Positions 1-8,663 of a stretch of DNA of 63,373 bases are shown here, in pieces. Location: NCBI GenBank assembly GCA_030040995.1, contig JASHOS010000089.1, forward strand, positions 1-63,373, in the 5' to 3' direction. Position 1 is the stretch's first letter. The number at the start of each line of letters is the position of its first letter. This stretch comes from Terriglobia bacterium. Lineage in GTDB: Bacteria > Acidobacteriota > Terriglobia > UBA7540. The notes under the pieces are model-generated. The model was not told the DNA's origin. It did no database searches and saw only the letters and a program-made list of their open reading frames with translations. Made by a program: the position numbers and the translations under genes.

Positions 1-2
1 GG

Positions 3-311
3 CTGAAGGCTACTCAGCCCGGCGCCCGGTTGGAAATAGGCGGCGGAATCAATCGTCCGCCGATGGAGCGCCGGATGGCAATCGATCTCTTCCGCCGGGC
101 ACGAGAACTGGGACTTAAATTAGGACTCGAGCTTGAGGAGGCGTCGACGGGGGGTGGATCGGACGGAAACTTCACCGCCGCGCTCGGCGTTCCTACGCTG
201 GATGGCTTAGGCGGAGTGGGCGATGGCGCTCATGCCCTGAACGAACATGTGATTGTAAGCTCGCTACCCCATCGTGCTGCGCTGCTTGCCACGCTTCTTG
301 CCACAATCTAG
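3..311 (+). CDS. M20-family metallopeptidase, C-terminal fragment
   Basis: The reading frame is open from the left edge of the window, so only about the last 102 residues are present. The fragment has the C-terminal signature of M20 zinc carboxypeptidases of the carboxypeptidase G2 type: GGGINRPPME, then a Gly/Ser-rich GGGSDGNFTAALGVPTLDG stretch, then GxGAHAxNE. In the family these regions belong to the catalytic domain near the second zinc site and substrate carboxylate pocket. The product would remove a C-terminal residue such as glutamate from peptides or folate-like substrates, but substrate cannot be told from this part. The gene is convergent with leuB. The family call is solid; the exact enzyme is not. 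Confidence 0.8.
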   Translation: MKATQPGARLEIGGGINRPPMERRMAIDLFRRARELGLKLGLELEEASTGGGSDGNFTAALGVPTLDGLGGVGDGAHALNEHVIVSSLPHRAALLATLLATI

Positions 312-357
312 CGGTCAGCGATCAGCTTTCAGCAAACTGTGAATAGTCCCGCAGGGC

Positions 358-1476
358 TTATCCTCTCTTTTTTTTCTTGGGTAAGCTCTGGGCCTTCAGG
401 ACCTTTCCGGTTTCTTCGGCGATCAGGCTGCCCATCCGTGAGGTTGAAGCGGCACGCCCGCGGCCGGCGATCTCGGCGGTGTGCATCCCTCGTTTCATAA
501 CCCTTTCGACTGCCGTCTCGACAGCATCCGCGGCGCCGTCCATACGGAAGGAATAGCGCATCATCATGGCAGCGGAAAGAATCGCCGCGATCGGATTAGC
601 TCTATTGCGTCCGGCAATGTCCGGCGCCGAACCGTGTATTGGCTCGTATAAAGCGGTTTGCTCTCCCAGACTCGCAGACGGCACAAGCCCGATTGACCCT
701 GCAACCATGGCGGCCTCGTCACTCAAAATATCCCCAAACATATTGCTCGCGAGAACCACGTCGAAGCTGGTGGGGCGTTCGATGAGCTGCATGGCGCAGT
801 TATCAATGTAAAGATGGTTTAATTCTACGTCGGGGTAGCCGTGGCCAATCCGTGTAACCACCTCCCGCCATAACTGTGACGCTTCCAAAACATTGGCTTT
901 GTCTACCGACGTCACTTTACGGCGGCGCGTGCGCGCAAGCTGAAAACCCCGGTGCGCCACCCTTTCGATCTCATGCTCCCGGTATATCTCAGTGTTAACT
1001 CCCATTTTTTCACCATTTTTGGCGAAAATCCCGCGTGGGTTCCCGAAGTAAATGCCTCCCATGAGCTCGCGGACAATCATCATATCCGTGCCTCTCACCA
1101 ATGCTGGTTTGATGGCCGAAAGATGGGCTAACGAATCAAGTACCTTAACGGGCCGCAAATTAACGAATAATCCGAGCCGTTTCCTAATTTGCAGTAAGCC
1201 TTGCTCGGGGCGGGCCTCGGGACGCTTCGAGTCCCACTGGGGACCGCCCACCGCTCCAAGCAGAATAGCCTGTGAATTGTTACAGATAGAGACGGTTTCG
1301 GCAGGCAGGGGGGTCGCAGTGGCATCAATGGCGCAGCCACCGATCAGTCCGGTCTGAAAGCGGAAAATCAGATTGTGGAACGATTCTATGACCCTGAGGA
1401 CTTTTACAGCCTCCGCAATCACCTCGGGTCCGATACCGTCTCCAGGCAGCAGAGCAATTCTGTACAGCCCTTGCAT
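358..1476 (-). CDS. leuB: 3-isopropylmalate dehydrogenase
   Basis: LeuB oxidatively decarboxylates 3-isopropylmalate with NAD in leucine biosynthesis, in the cytoplasm. The 372-residue protein has normal family length. The N-terminal GDGIGPEV is at residues 12-19. Further in are RELMGGIYFG, the VDKANVL motif with the catalytic lysine, the metal-binding NMFGDILSDEAAM and the NAD-binding EPIHGSAPDIAG, all in order. The C-terminus ends in an unusual run of four lysines. The start at 1476 matches the family N-terminus, although no strong ribosome site precedes it. No other leucine gene is adjacent; the next gene upstream on the same strand is mreD, with a palindromic repeat in between, so this is probably a separate transcription unit. 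Confidence 0.95.
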   Translation of the reverse strand: MQGLYRIALLPGDGIGPEVIAEAVKVLRVIESFHNLIFRFQTGLIGGCAIDATATPLPAETVSICNNSQAILLGAVGGPQWDSKRPEARPEQGLLQIRKRLGLFVNLRPVKVLDSLAHLSAIKPALVRGTDMMIVRELMGGIYFGNPRGIFAKNGEKMGVNTEIYREHEIERVAHRGFQLARTRRRKVTSVDKANVLEASQLWREVVTRIGHGYPDVELNHLYIDNCAMQLIERPTSFDVVLASNMFGDILSDEAAMVAGSIGLVPSASLGEQTALYEPIHGSAPDIAGRNRANPIAAILSAAMMMRYSFRMDGAADAVETAVERVMKRGMHTAEIAGRGRAASTSRMGSLIAEETGKVLKAQSLPKKKKRG

Positions 1477-1550
1477 ATCAGTAGGTTACTACATTCTAAG
1501 CCTACATCCTGAAATGCGCAACGGTATCTTTTCTCTCGATATAAGGACTC

Positions 1551-1631
1551 AGTTTCGGGAGCAACTGTAGCGGCGGGTTTATCCCGCCAAGCAAAATGGC
1601 GGCATAAAGCCGCCTCTACGCACCCGAAACT
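1551..1631. repeat. Dispersed palindromic element, family 1 copy 1
   Basis: An ~80-bp element between leuB and mreD. Outer inverted arms are AGTTTCGGG (1551-1559) and CCCGAAACT (1623-1631). Inside are two hairpins, GGCGGG-TTTAT-CCCGCC and GGCGGC-ATAAA-GCCGCC, ending CTCTAC. The same design recurs at 8532-8598, in degraded form at 4367-4437, and probably at 16690-16740. Confidence 0.75.
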
Positions 1632-1656
1632 AACTCCTTACGTCTGGATGATAGAG

Positions 1657-2211
1657 TTAAACGGGGTGCCGGAAGCGATCAAGGATTTGAAAACACATCA
1701 ATGCCAGAGCGATGTTGACGACGACGGCGTTCGCAAGGTCTAAAGGCACGAAAGGGGGAGGAGATTCGAAAAGAAGACGCTCCAATCCAGCAATCACGAG
1801 CCGATGCAGGCATACCAAGAGCCCGGTGAGGACATAACGCGCCCCGAGCTGGTCCATTTCGAACTTCAGGCTCGCAGAGGCGGCGAGATATCCCACGAGG
1901 GCTTTTGGGATTCCAAACATTCCGATGAGGCCGTGGGCGAAGGCATCCTGAAGAAGGCCCAGCCCGGTTCCGAGCACGACCCCGAAGATTTTGTTCCGGC
2001 GGATGAGAGCGAAATAAATGGTAAGGATAAGGGGGAAATCGAAAAGACGTGCCAAGGGAATCTTCAGAGGAAGCGAGACTTGTAGCAACATACCGGCGAA
2101 AAGGCTCGCCCAGAATGCTGCAGGATGCAGGCTGTAAGCGGGAGTGGGCCGGTCAGTGGGCTTTGCTAGGGGTAGCACAGTTTGGGACGACATCCTTCCA
2201 TGAAGCACCAC
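1657..2211 (-). CDS. mreD: Rod shape-determining protein MreD
   Basis: A small, very hydrophobic protein of 184 residues, the usual MreD size, with about five predicted membrane segments starting near residue 30 (for example FWASLFAGMLLQVSLPL). MreD is the inner-membrane partner of MreB and MreC in the elongasome that guides lateral wall synthesis. Identification rests on hydrophobic pattern, length and position directly after mreC. The listed start is a GTG; an ATG at 2193 would remove six residues. Unlike many genomes, the genes for PBP2 and RodA do not follow; leuB does. A 141-bp gap with a hairpin separates it from mreC, so it could be transcribed partly on its own. Confidence 0.8.
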   Translation of the reverse strand: MVLHGRMSSQTVLPLAKPTDRPTPAYSLHPAAFWASLFAGMLLQVSLPLKIPLARLFDFPLILTIYFALIRRNKIFGVVLGTGLGLLQDAFAHGLIGMFGIPKALVGYLAASASLKFEMDQLGARYVLTGLLVCLHRLVIAGLERLLFESPPPFVPLDLANAVVVNIALALMCFQILDRFRHPV

Positions 2212-2250
2212 TGTTGCGACACGAAAACGGCCTTCCCGTTCGTTTCGTGC

Positions 2251-2273
2251 CAGGGCACGGCTTCAGTGCCCTG
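2251..2273. repeat. Hairpin between mreC and mreD
   Basis: CAGGGCAC and GTGCCCTG form a perfect 8-bp stem around a GGCTTCA loop. No U-tract follows, so it is not a convincing terminator. The TTCA-containing loop resembles that of the larger hairpin at 36599-36642, suggesting a common REP-like origin. Confidence 0.55.
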
Positions 2274-2352
2274 TTCTGAAATTTTCGGCCGAGGGCTAAT
2301 GGGGGCCATTTGGTTTGGCTGTAGCCGCAAGACCGCTACGGCTGGCCGTTAG

Positions 2353-3267
2353 TCACGGTCGTCCCTTTTTACTGGACGCCCGGGTTCCGGGAATAGAAGG
2401 CCCGGCGATCACGAGCACCGTGTCCAAGCGGTCCAGAGCCGCTGCCGGCCTTATGCTAATGTTTTTATAAACTTCGCCGTTACTCACCTGAGCTACGGAG
2501 CCCACTAACAAACCACGAGGATAGATCTGATCGAGGCCGGAAGTGACGACAAGATCGCCTTGCGCAACCTGGCTTTCATTCATGATGTAATCAAGCCGGC
2601 AGAGGCCCTCCCCCGTTCCTTTCGCCACCCCCTCCGTCTCATTTTTTTCGAGCATCGAACCTACACCGCTGGACGAGTCGGTGATGGTCAGCACCTGCGT
2701 GGTGTGGTGGAATACGGCAATCGTTTTACCCACGACACCCTCCGGCGTAATCACCGGCATATCCGCGCTAAGGCCAGCATCTGTTCCCTTGTCGATGAAG
2801 ACCGCAGTGTTCGTTCCCGGGCTGGCCGCAATAACCGTTGCCGCAATCGTGCGGTAGGGGAGGCGCTGCTCGAGATTCAGAGCATCCCGCAGACGCGCAT
2901 TCTCGACGCCTGCTTCAGAAAGCTGCAATATCCGGGCGCGCGCGTGAGCGAGTTCCTCCAAGAGCTGCCGGTTCTGCCGCTGAGCCTGAGAAAGGTCATA
3001 GAAAGACTGCCAAGCTCCCGAAGTAGCGTGCGTCAAGCCTTCGACCGAGCGCTCGAAGGGATCGAAAGCCCCGAGGGCCCACACCTGGAGGAGCCGGCCC
3101 CCCTGCTTGCGGGTAACTTGATAAGCGAGGAAAAGGAACTGGGCCAGCAGCACAACAATGAGGACAAGGAATGAAAGGTGACGGCTGACGAAGGCCTGCA
3201 TGATCTCCGGAGCTTCCGGAGCGCGCGGCGCGGCAGGCCGAGCGATATCAGAGAATCCGGGGATCAT
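2353..3267 (-). CDS. mreC: Rod shape-determining protein MreC
   Basis: MreC is the periplasmic scaffold of the elongasome, linking MreB/MreD to penicillin-binding proteins. The 304-residue protein has a short Pro/Ala-rich cytoplasmic head, one membrane anchor (about 30-50, SFLVLIVVLLAQFLFLAYQV), a heptad-like coiled coil (about 88-125, QAQRQNRQLLEEL onward), and then the two beta domains with typical MreC text such as VFIDKGTDAGL and PEGVVGK. It starts 6 bp after the mreB stop, so the two are co-transcribed and probably co-translated. The C-terminus ends in a short basic tail. Nothing essential appears to be missing. Confidence 0.93.
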   Translation of the reverse strand: MIPGFSDIARPAAPRAPEAPEIMQAFVSRHLSFLVLIVVLLAQFLFLAYQVTRKQGGRLLQVWALGAFDPFERSVEGLTHATSGAWQSFYDLSQAQRQNRQLLEELAHARARILQLSEAGVENARLRDALNLEQRLPYRTIAATVIAASPGTNTAVFIDKGTDAGLSADMPVITPEGVVGKTIAVFHHTTQVLTITDSSSGVGSMLEKNETEGVAKGTGEGLCRLDYIMNESQVAQGDLVVTSGLDQIYPRGLLVGSVAQVSNGEVYKNISIRPAAALDRLDTVLVIAGPSIPGTRASSKKGRP

Positions 3268-3273
3268 GGCGCT

Positions 3274-4305
3274 TCACTCAATGGCCACCCGGCGCAACAA
3301 GCCGAAATCCGTCAGCATTCTTCCTGTTCCCAGAACGACGGATGCCAAAGGGTCTTCGGCGATAGAAACAGGCAAGCCGGTCTCTTCTCGAATGCGCTTA
3401 TCCAGGTTCTTGATCAACGCTCCCCCCCCCGTAAGCACGATGCCCCGGTCGGAGATGTCCGCGGAAAGTTCGGGCGGCGTCCGCTCAAGCGCTACCCGGA
3501 TTGCGTTGAGAATGGTTGCGATACACTCCGAGAGTGCGTCGCGAATCTCGGTGTCATCGATGTTCACGGTCTTGGGTATCCCCTCCAGCAGGTGGCGGCC
3601 CTTAATCTCCATCGCGGTGGGCTTTTCAAGCGGGTAAGCCGAGCCCAGCTCGATCTTGATCTGCTCGGCCGTTCGCTCTCCAATCAGCAAATTATACTTG
3701 CGCTTCAAGTACGCGGTGATCGCTTCATCCATCTCGTTGCCCGCAACCCGAACCGAGCGGCTATAAACAATGCCGGAAAGAGAGATTACGGCAATATCCG
3801 TCGTGCCGCCGCCAATATCAACGATCATGCTTCCGGACGGCTCTGTGATCGGAAGCCCGGCGCCGATGGCGGCCATCATGGCTTGCTCCACAAGAAAGAC
3901 TTCACTTGCTTTAGCGCGCATCGCAGAATCCTGGACCGCGCGCTTTTCCACCTGCGTGATCTCCGACGGAACTCCGATCACAATTCTCGGATGCACAAAC
4001 ATCTTGCGGTTGTGCGCCTTTTGGATGAAATAATTCAGCATTTTTTCAGTAACTTTGAAGTCTGCGATCACCCCATCTTTCAGGGGCCGGATGGCAACAA
4101 TATTTCCAGGCGTACGGCCCAGCATCTCCTTGGCTTCGCGACCCACGGCTTCAACCGCACCGGTCATCTTATTGATGGCGACAATCGACGGTTCGTTAAC
4201 GACGATCCCTTTGCTCTTGGCGAAGACCAGGGAGTTGGCTGTACCGAGGTCAATGGCCAGATCGGAAGAAAACATGCTAAAGACGGAACGAAAGCTCATT
4301 CCCAA
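3274..4305 (-). CDS. mreB: Rod shape-determining protein MreB
   Basis: Actin-like ATPase that polymerises beneath the membrane and positions wall synthesis. The protein is 343 residues, normal for MreB. It shows the phosphate-1 motif DLGTANSLVFAK near the N-terminus, the phosphate-2 motif DIGGGTTDIAV, and the adenosine motif LTGGGALI near residue 288. The listed start is a TTG with AGGAGG nine bases upstream; an ATG two codons later (4299) gives the more usual MSFRSVF beginning, but with a longer spacing. First gene of the mreBCD cluster. The region upstream contains a degraded copy of the dispersed palindrome. Confidence 0.96.
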   Translation of the reverse strand: MGMSFRSVFSMFSSDLAIDLGTANSLVFAKSKGIVVNEPSIVAINKMTGAVEAVGREAKEMLGRTPGNIVAIRPLKDGVIADFKVTEKMLNYFIQKAHNRKMFVHPRIVIGVPSEITQVEKRAVQDSAMRAKASEVFLVEQAMMAAIGAGLPITEPSGSMIVDIGGGTTDIAVISLSGIVYSRSVRVAGNEMDEAITAYLKRKYNLLIGERTAEQIKIELGSAYPLEKPTAMEIKGRHLLEGIPKTVNIDDTEIRDALSECIATILNAIRVALERTPPELSADISDRGIVLTGGGALIKNLDKRIREETGLPVSIAEDPLASVVLGTGRMLTDFGLLRRVAIE

Positions 4306-4366
4306 TGCGGGACTCCTCCTCAGTTAACTCATTTGACGGCTCGCTGAAAAACCCAAACGAGGCGGC

Positions 4367-4437
4367 GCAGCGGCGATTTTATATCGCCATAAATCCAGTA
4401 TTCTGAATAGCACGTGGCGGCATACAGCTACCTCTAC
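4367..4437. repeat. Dispersed palindromic element, family 1 copy 2 (degraded)
   Basis: Upstream of mreB. The left part GCAGCGGCGATTTTATATCG and right part GTGGCGGCATACAGCTACC match the two hairpins of copies 1 and 3 with several substitutions, so pairing is weakened. It again ends CCTCTAC. Confidence 0.5.
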
Positions 4438-4456
4438 ACGTCTTTTAGCAACCTAA

Positions 4457-4825
4457 TTAAGACCGGTATGTAGCGCAGGAGGTATCCGTCTCCCACACCG
4501 TGACCGCCCGCACTTCCAGACCCTGGTTTCGAAGCTGGCCGCTCATTCCGTCACTGATGTATTTTGCCAGGTTTTCCGCCGAGGGATTCAGCCGGTCGAA
4601 AGGGCTAATATCGTTCAAAAACTGATGGTCGAGATGTCCAGCGAGATCCCTGATTCCCTTACGTAGATCCGAAAAATCCACTAGCAGACCTGCTTCGCTC
4701 AGTTTTTCGCCGGCCACGGTTACCTGGACCCGGTAATTATGTCCATGAACGCTCTCGCACTTCCCTTTGTAGTTGCGCAAGGCGTGCGCTGCCGCAAAGG
4801 TATACTCGACCGAAACTTCGAACAT
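4457..4825 (-). CDS. queD: 6-carboxytetrahydropterin synthase (QueD/PTPS family)
   Basis: Converts dihydroneopterin triphosphate to 6-carboxytetrahydropterin in the queuosine/7-deazaguanine pathway, in the cytoplasm. The 122-residue form starting at 4825 fits family length and is preceded by AGGAAGG. A longer frame starting at 5020 would add 65 residues that do not resemble the family and overlap the helicase gene. Zinc ligands are His14, His27 and His29 (HGHNY). Cys23 is the catalytic cysteine. HLDHQFLND and the C-terminal WETDT glutamate are present. No other queuosine genes are in the window. It lies 124 bp downstream of the helicase gene on the same strand. Confidence 0.92.
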   Translation of the reverse strand: MFEVSVEYTFAAAHALRNYKGKCESVHGHNYRVQVTVAGEKLSEAGLLVDFSDLRKGIRDLAGHLDHQFLNDISPFDRLNPSAENLAKYISDGMSGQLRNQGLEVRAVTVWETDTSCATYRS

Positions 4826-4949
4826 TTGGCCTTCCTGGCTGGAGCGCGACCGGCACATTAGGTCCTTACGTGCTCGGTGGTTGACTAAAATAGCTCTGCA
4901 ATTTCGAGCAACGCAATAACAGATTCGCACACCGGCGTTAACGCGTCTA

Positions 4950-6890
4950 TCAATATTTTTGCATGAAATCCCGGACTTCTTCCAGCCGATTCGTCCGCCG
5001 GTACGGTGGGAGACTATCAAAAAAGATCTTGCCGTAAGGCTTACGAACCAGACGGTTATCCAGAATCGCGAGCAAGCCGTAATCGTCCTCGCTGCGGATC
5101 AACCGGCCAAAACCCTGCTTCAGCGCAATCACGGCCTCCGGAATCTGATAATCGAGAAAGCCGCTGCCGCCATCCTCGCTAACTTGCCGCGTTCGGGCCG
5201 CCACCAAGGGATCCGTGGGGACGGCAAACGGAATCCGGTCGATGATCACGGCGCTGAGTTGTTGACCCTGGACGTCTACACCCTGCCAGAACGAGCTGGT
5301 GGCAAACAGAACGGCGTGCGGGGAGGAACGGAATTTCTTCAGGAGCTCCGGAGAGGGCGCGCTGCCCTGAACCATGGCCGGGTAGCGAATCTGTGGACGG
5401 ACCCGCGCGTAAATATCCCGCATCTGCGCATATGAGGTAAAGAGGACAAACGCGCGGCCACGCGAGGCCTTTAAAAGCTGGACAACCTCCTCGGCGCCAC
5501 GCGGCGCAAACTCTGGGTCACGCGGGTCAGGCAGGTGCGCGGGAACGTACAGCAGAGCCTGTTCGGCGAAATTAAAGTGGGACGGGAAGATTTTTTCCTT
5601 GGCGTTTTGAATGCCCAAACGGGCCTTGAGAAAGTCAAACTTCCTGGCGATGGCGAGAGTGGCTGAGGTTAAAATGACGGTGTTAACAGCATCAAAGAGG
5701 CGCTCACGGAGAATGGAAGACACGTCAATGGGCGCCGCTTCCAAAAAGATGCCTCGTCCTCTGCGCTCCCACCAGAAGACCATATTGCGACTCTGGCTTT
5801 CCAAAACTATTTCAAAACACCCGCGCAACTCTGCGGCCCGGCGGGCCAGATTGGCGATTTCTTCCGGCCGGTCTTTGACTCGCATCAATTCTGTCTCAAG
5901 ACGCACGAAGGCGTTGAGGAGCGATGAATAAGCGCCCTGGTTATTCTCCAGGAACTGATCCCGGTTCTCGAAGCTGGATCTTCCCTCCGAATCGGGAAAG
6001 AGATTGAAAAATAGGTCCGCCCGCCGCCGCATCTCGCCCACAGCGGCAAGAACATCCGGGATACGCAATTGGCGCAGCCGCGCCGTGGCCTCCGTATCCC
6101 GCGCCAACTCTTCCACCCGGTAGGTGCTGACCTGGACACCGAAGTAGCGCGTGGCGACGTCTTCGATTTCGTGCGCTTCGTCGAAGACAACGGCAGCGTA
6201 ATCGGGCAGCAAGCTGGAATGGCCGGAATTTTTCAGCGCCAGGTCGGCAAAGAACAAATGATGATTCACAATAATCAAATTGGCCTCGGCGGCGCGCTGG
6301 TGCATCCGCGTAATAAAGCAGCGATCGAATTGCGCGCACTTCTGCGCCGTGCAGGCCTCCCGGCGCGCATCGATGCGGGACCATAAGGGGCTTGCGTCCG
6401 GAAGGCCCTCGAGCTCGGCCCGGTCACCGATTTCCGTCCGCGCTTCCCAATCCCGGATGAGCGCGTATTGCTGCACTTCCTCGATGCCATTCAGCAGCGG
6501 CTGCTGCTCAAGATCATAAAGCTTTTGACGGCAGAGATAGTTCTGCCGACCTTTCATCAGAACGGCGCGCATTTCGGGCGCCAGCTTTTTCAGGAAGGGA
6601 ATATCCTTGAAAAACAACTGCTCCTGGAGATTCTTGGTGCCCGTGGAAACAACCACTCGCTGGCCGTTGCGCAGTATGGGAGCGAGATATGCCAATGTTT
6701 TGCCGGTGCCCGTACCCGCCTCAACGATCAAGTGTCGCCGGTTTTCAAGCGCCGACTCCACCTCTTCGGCCATCTCGAGCTGGGCGGGGCGGAATTGGTA
6801 GCGCGGGTGGTTGCGGGCAAGCCATCCCTTGGGGCCGAATATCCTTTCCAAGGGCACACGTTCCTGGGTTGTTGGACTTGCGACGGGCAT
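4950..6890 (-). CDS. DinG/YoaA-type iron-sulphur DNA helicase
   Basis: Superfamily 2 ATP-dependent 5'-3' DNA helicase of the XPD/DinG group, acting in repair and resolution of unusual DNA structures. The 646-residue protein has a Q-motif region near residue 37, Walker A EAGTGTGKT (57-65), DEAH at 237-240, and four cysteines (120, 180, 185, 191) spaced as in the family's 4Fe-4S cluster. Later motifs include ILTSATL and the C-terminal GFGRLIRSEDD (motif VI). There is no N-terminal exonuclease domain, unlike some Firmicutes DinG proteins. Xylulokinase lies 15 bp upstream on the same strand, so the two may share a transcript, although their functions are unrelated. Confidence 0.92.
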   Translation of the reverse strand: MPVASPTTQERVPLERIFGPKGWLARNHPRYQFRPAQLEMAEEVESALENRRHLIVEAGTGTGKTLAYLAPILRNGQRVVVSTGTKNLQEQLFFKDIPFLKKLAPEMRAVLMKGRQNYLCRQKLYDLEQQPLLNGIEEVQQYALIRDWEARTEIGDRAELEGLPDASPLWSRIDARREACTAQKCAQFDRCFITRMHQRAAEANLIIVNHHLFFADLALKNSGHSSLLPDYAAVVFDEAHEIEDVATRYFGVQVSTYRVEELARDTEATARLRQLRIPDVLAAVGEMRRRADLFFNLFPDSEGRSSFENRDQFLENNQGAYSSLLNAFVRLETELMRVKDRPEEIANLARRAAELRGCFEIVLESQSRNMVFWWERRGRGIFLEAAPIDVSSILRERLFDAVNTVILTSATLAIARKFDFLKARLGIQNAKEKIFPSHFNFAEQALLYVPAHLPDPRDPEFAPRGAEEVVQLLKASRGRAFVLFTSYAQMRDIYARVRPQIRYPAMVQGSAPSPELLKKFRSSPHAVLFATSSFWQGVDVQGQQLSAVIIDRIPFAVPTDPLVAARTRQVSEDGGSGFLDYQIPEAVIALKQGFGRLIRSEDDYGLLAILDNRLVRKPYGKIFFDSLPPYRRTNRLEEVRDFMQKY

Positions 6891-6905
6891 AGAAATCAGA
6901 ATGGG

Positions 6906-8453
6906 TTATGCAGGCTCCTGGCCGATATCCCCGAGCTCATGGGCGAGGCCGCGAACGACCGGATAGAGGCGGCGGTACACCCCATAGAGCTTATCATAGT
7001 GGGCAGCATTGCCCACGTGAGGAGAGACCTCGTTTAACACCTTCACCGTCTCTTTTGCCGCCTCCCCGACTGATGAATAAATGCCGGAACCCACTCCTGC
7101 CAGAAGCGCCGCGCCATACGCCGAACCTTCCGACTCCCGCAGGCTGGCGACCTTCTCCCCGTAAATTTCTGCCTGAATCTGGCGCCACAGTGAGCTTCGA
7201 GAGCCTCCTCCTGAGGCACGGACCTGATTCACCGGGATTCTGAGCTCTCTGAGAATTTCGATCGAGTCGCGCAGGCTAAATGCCACACCTTCCAATATGG
7301 AGCGGATGAGGTGGCCGCGCGTATGCGCCGCCGTCAGTCCGAACCACATTCCCCGCGCTCGGGGATCAAGGTGGGGCGTGCGCTCCCCCATCAGATAGGG
7401 CAGAAACAGCAGGCCATCGCTCCCGGGCGGGATTTTTTTGGCTTCTTCAATAATAATCTCGTAAGCATCCGCACCCGTCTGGCGAGCATACCACGCTTCC
7501 GATTCGCCTAACTGTTCACGAAACCAGCGAAGGGAAAGGCCGGCGCCCTGAGTGACTCCCATCACGTGCCATTTTCGCGGAACGGCGTGGCAAAACGTGT
7601 GAACGCGTCCCTGAGGATCCATCTTGGGACTATCCGTATAGGAGAAGATCACACCGGACGTGCCCAGCGTGGCCGAAGCAAGTCCTGGAGAAACGATCCC
7701 ATTCCCCACGGCGCTGGCGGCCTGGTCTCCGGCGCCAGCTATCACCGGAGTTCGCGCCCTCAAACCCGTCAGTAAAGCAGCCTCGCTGCTGATGGCGCCG
7801 CTCACCTCGACCGACTCCCGCGCTACCGGAAGAATGGCACGATCAATCTGCAAGATTTCCAGCACTTCCTCCGACCAGCGGCGCTTGACCACGTCGAAGA
7901 GGAGTGTGCCCGAGGCATCCGAGACGTCAGTCGCAAACTCACCGGTGAGCCTGAGACGGACATAATCCTTGGGGAGTAAGAGATGCGCGGCCCGTTCGTA
8001 GAGCCGCGGCTCGTGATCACGAATCCAAAGAAGCTTTGGCGCGCTGAACCCTGTAATCGCCGGGTTTGACACCAGCCGGATGAGCCGGTCCGCACCCACG
8101 CGATTCGTAATCCAATCGCATTGCGGCTGCGTGCGCTGATCGCACCAGAGAATCGCCGGGCGAAGGACCACGTTGGCCTTGTCTAAAAGCGCGACACCGT
8201 GCATTTGGCCGGAAAGGCCGATGCTGGCGATCTCGGCGCCGGCGGCGCCCGACCGCTCGACCGCCATCCTCACGGCCTCGATGGTGGCATGCCACCAGTC
8301 TTCCGGATTCTGTTCCGCCCAGCCGGCCTTCGGCATCTGAATCGGCGGATGGCCCACGGTGGCTGCTCCCACCACATGCCCATCCGGGCGCACCACAATC
8401 GCGCGCGTCGCCGTTGTCCCGACGTCGATGCCCATCGTAAGAGACATAGCCAC
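6906..8453 (-). CDS. xylB: Xylulokinase, FGGY family
   Basis: Phosphorylates D-xylulose to xylulose 5-phosphate, feeding pentoses into the pentose phosphate pathway. The 515-residue protein has the FGGY layout: N-terminal GIDVGTTATRAIV phosphate loop, SIGLSGQMHGVALLD (the XylB hallmark, with catalytic Asp following in ILWCDQRT and in GAGDQAA), and the C-terminal ASGGGSRSSLWRQIQAEI adenine-binding motif. The listed start is a GTG; an ATG two codons in (8447) is equally possible. No xylose isomerase or xylose transporter is next to it, but the divergent TonB receptor and the several glycosidases in the window suit plant-polymer use. FGGY kinases can act on other ketoses, so substrate is inferred. 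Confidence 0.9.
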   Translation of the reverse strand: MAMSLTMGIDVGTTATRAIVVRPDGHVVGAATVGHPPIQMPKAGWAEQNPEDWWHATIEAVRMAVERSGAAGAEIASIGLSGQMHGVALLDKANVVLRPAILWCDQRTQPQCDWITNRVGADRLIRLVSNPAITGFSAPKLLWIRDHEPRLYERAAHLLLPKDYVRLRLTGEFATDVSDASGTLLFDVVKRRWSEEVLEILQIDRAILPVARESVEVSGAISSEAALLTGLRARTPVIAGAGDQAASAVGNGIVSPGLASATLGTSGVIFSYTDSPKMDPQGRVHTFCHAVPRKWHVMGVTQGAGLSLRWFREQLGESEAWYARQTGADAYEIIIEEAKKIPPGSDGLLFLPYLMGERTPHLDPRARGMWFGLTAAHTRGHLIRSILEGVAFSLRDSIEILRELRIPVNQVRASGGGSRSSLWRQIQAEIYGEKVASLRESEGSAYGAALLAGVGSGIYSSVGEAAKETVKVLNEVSPHVGNAAHYDKLYGVYRRLYPVVRGLAHELGDIGQEPA

Positions 8454-8531
8454 TAAATCCCAATTTGGACTAACCTGACTAAGTTACCTCAACGTCGTGA
8501 GATAAGGAAAGAAGACGAAGGGCAGTGTGTC

Positions 8532-8598
8532 AGTTTGCATTTGTAGCGGCGAGTTCAGCTCGCCAGAGGGCGGCATAAAGCCGCCTCTACATCAAACT
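8532..8598. repeat. Dispersed palindromic element, family 1 copy 3
   Basis: Outer arms AGTTTG (8532-8537) and CAAACT (8593-8598). Inside are GGCGAGTTCAGCTCGCC and GGCGGC-ATAAA-GCCGCC hairpins. Same architecture and same right-hand sequence CGGCATAAAGCCGCCTCTAC as copy 1. Confidence 0.75.
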
Positions 8599-8624
8599 AA
8601 CCCACTAGGCAAAGAAACTGTTAC

Positions 8625-8652
8625 TTGACAACCCAAAACGATGTTATATACT
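8625..8652 (+). promoter_or_regulatory. Sigma-70-like promoter for the TonB receptor gene
   Basis: TTGACA at 8625-8630, a 16-bp spacer, and TATACT at 8647-8652: close to consensus. The predicted transcript would start near 8659 and have a leader of about 220 bases before the ATG at 8881. Confidence 0.65.
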
Positions 8653-8663
8653 ACCCCTGAAGT

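Noticed and set aside
3178-4347. Long plus-strand frame of 389 codons opposite mreB
   Set aside because: It lies antisense to mreB, with a His/Arg/Asn-rich composition typical of a shadow frame; mreB explains the conservation.
4826-5020. N-terminal extension of QueD
   Set aside because: The extra residues overlap the helicase gene, are unlike QueD, and the internal ATG has a good ribosome site.
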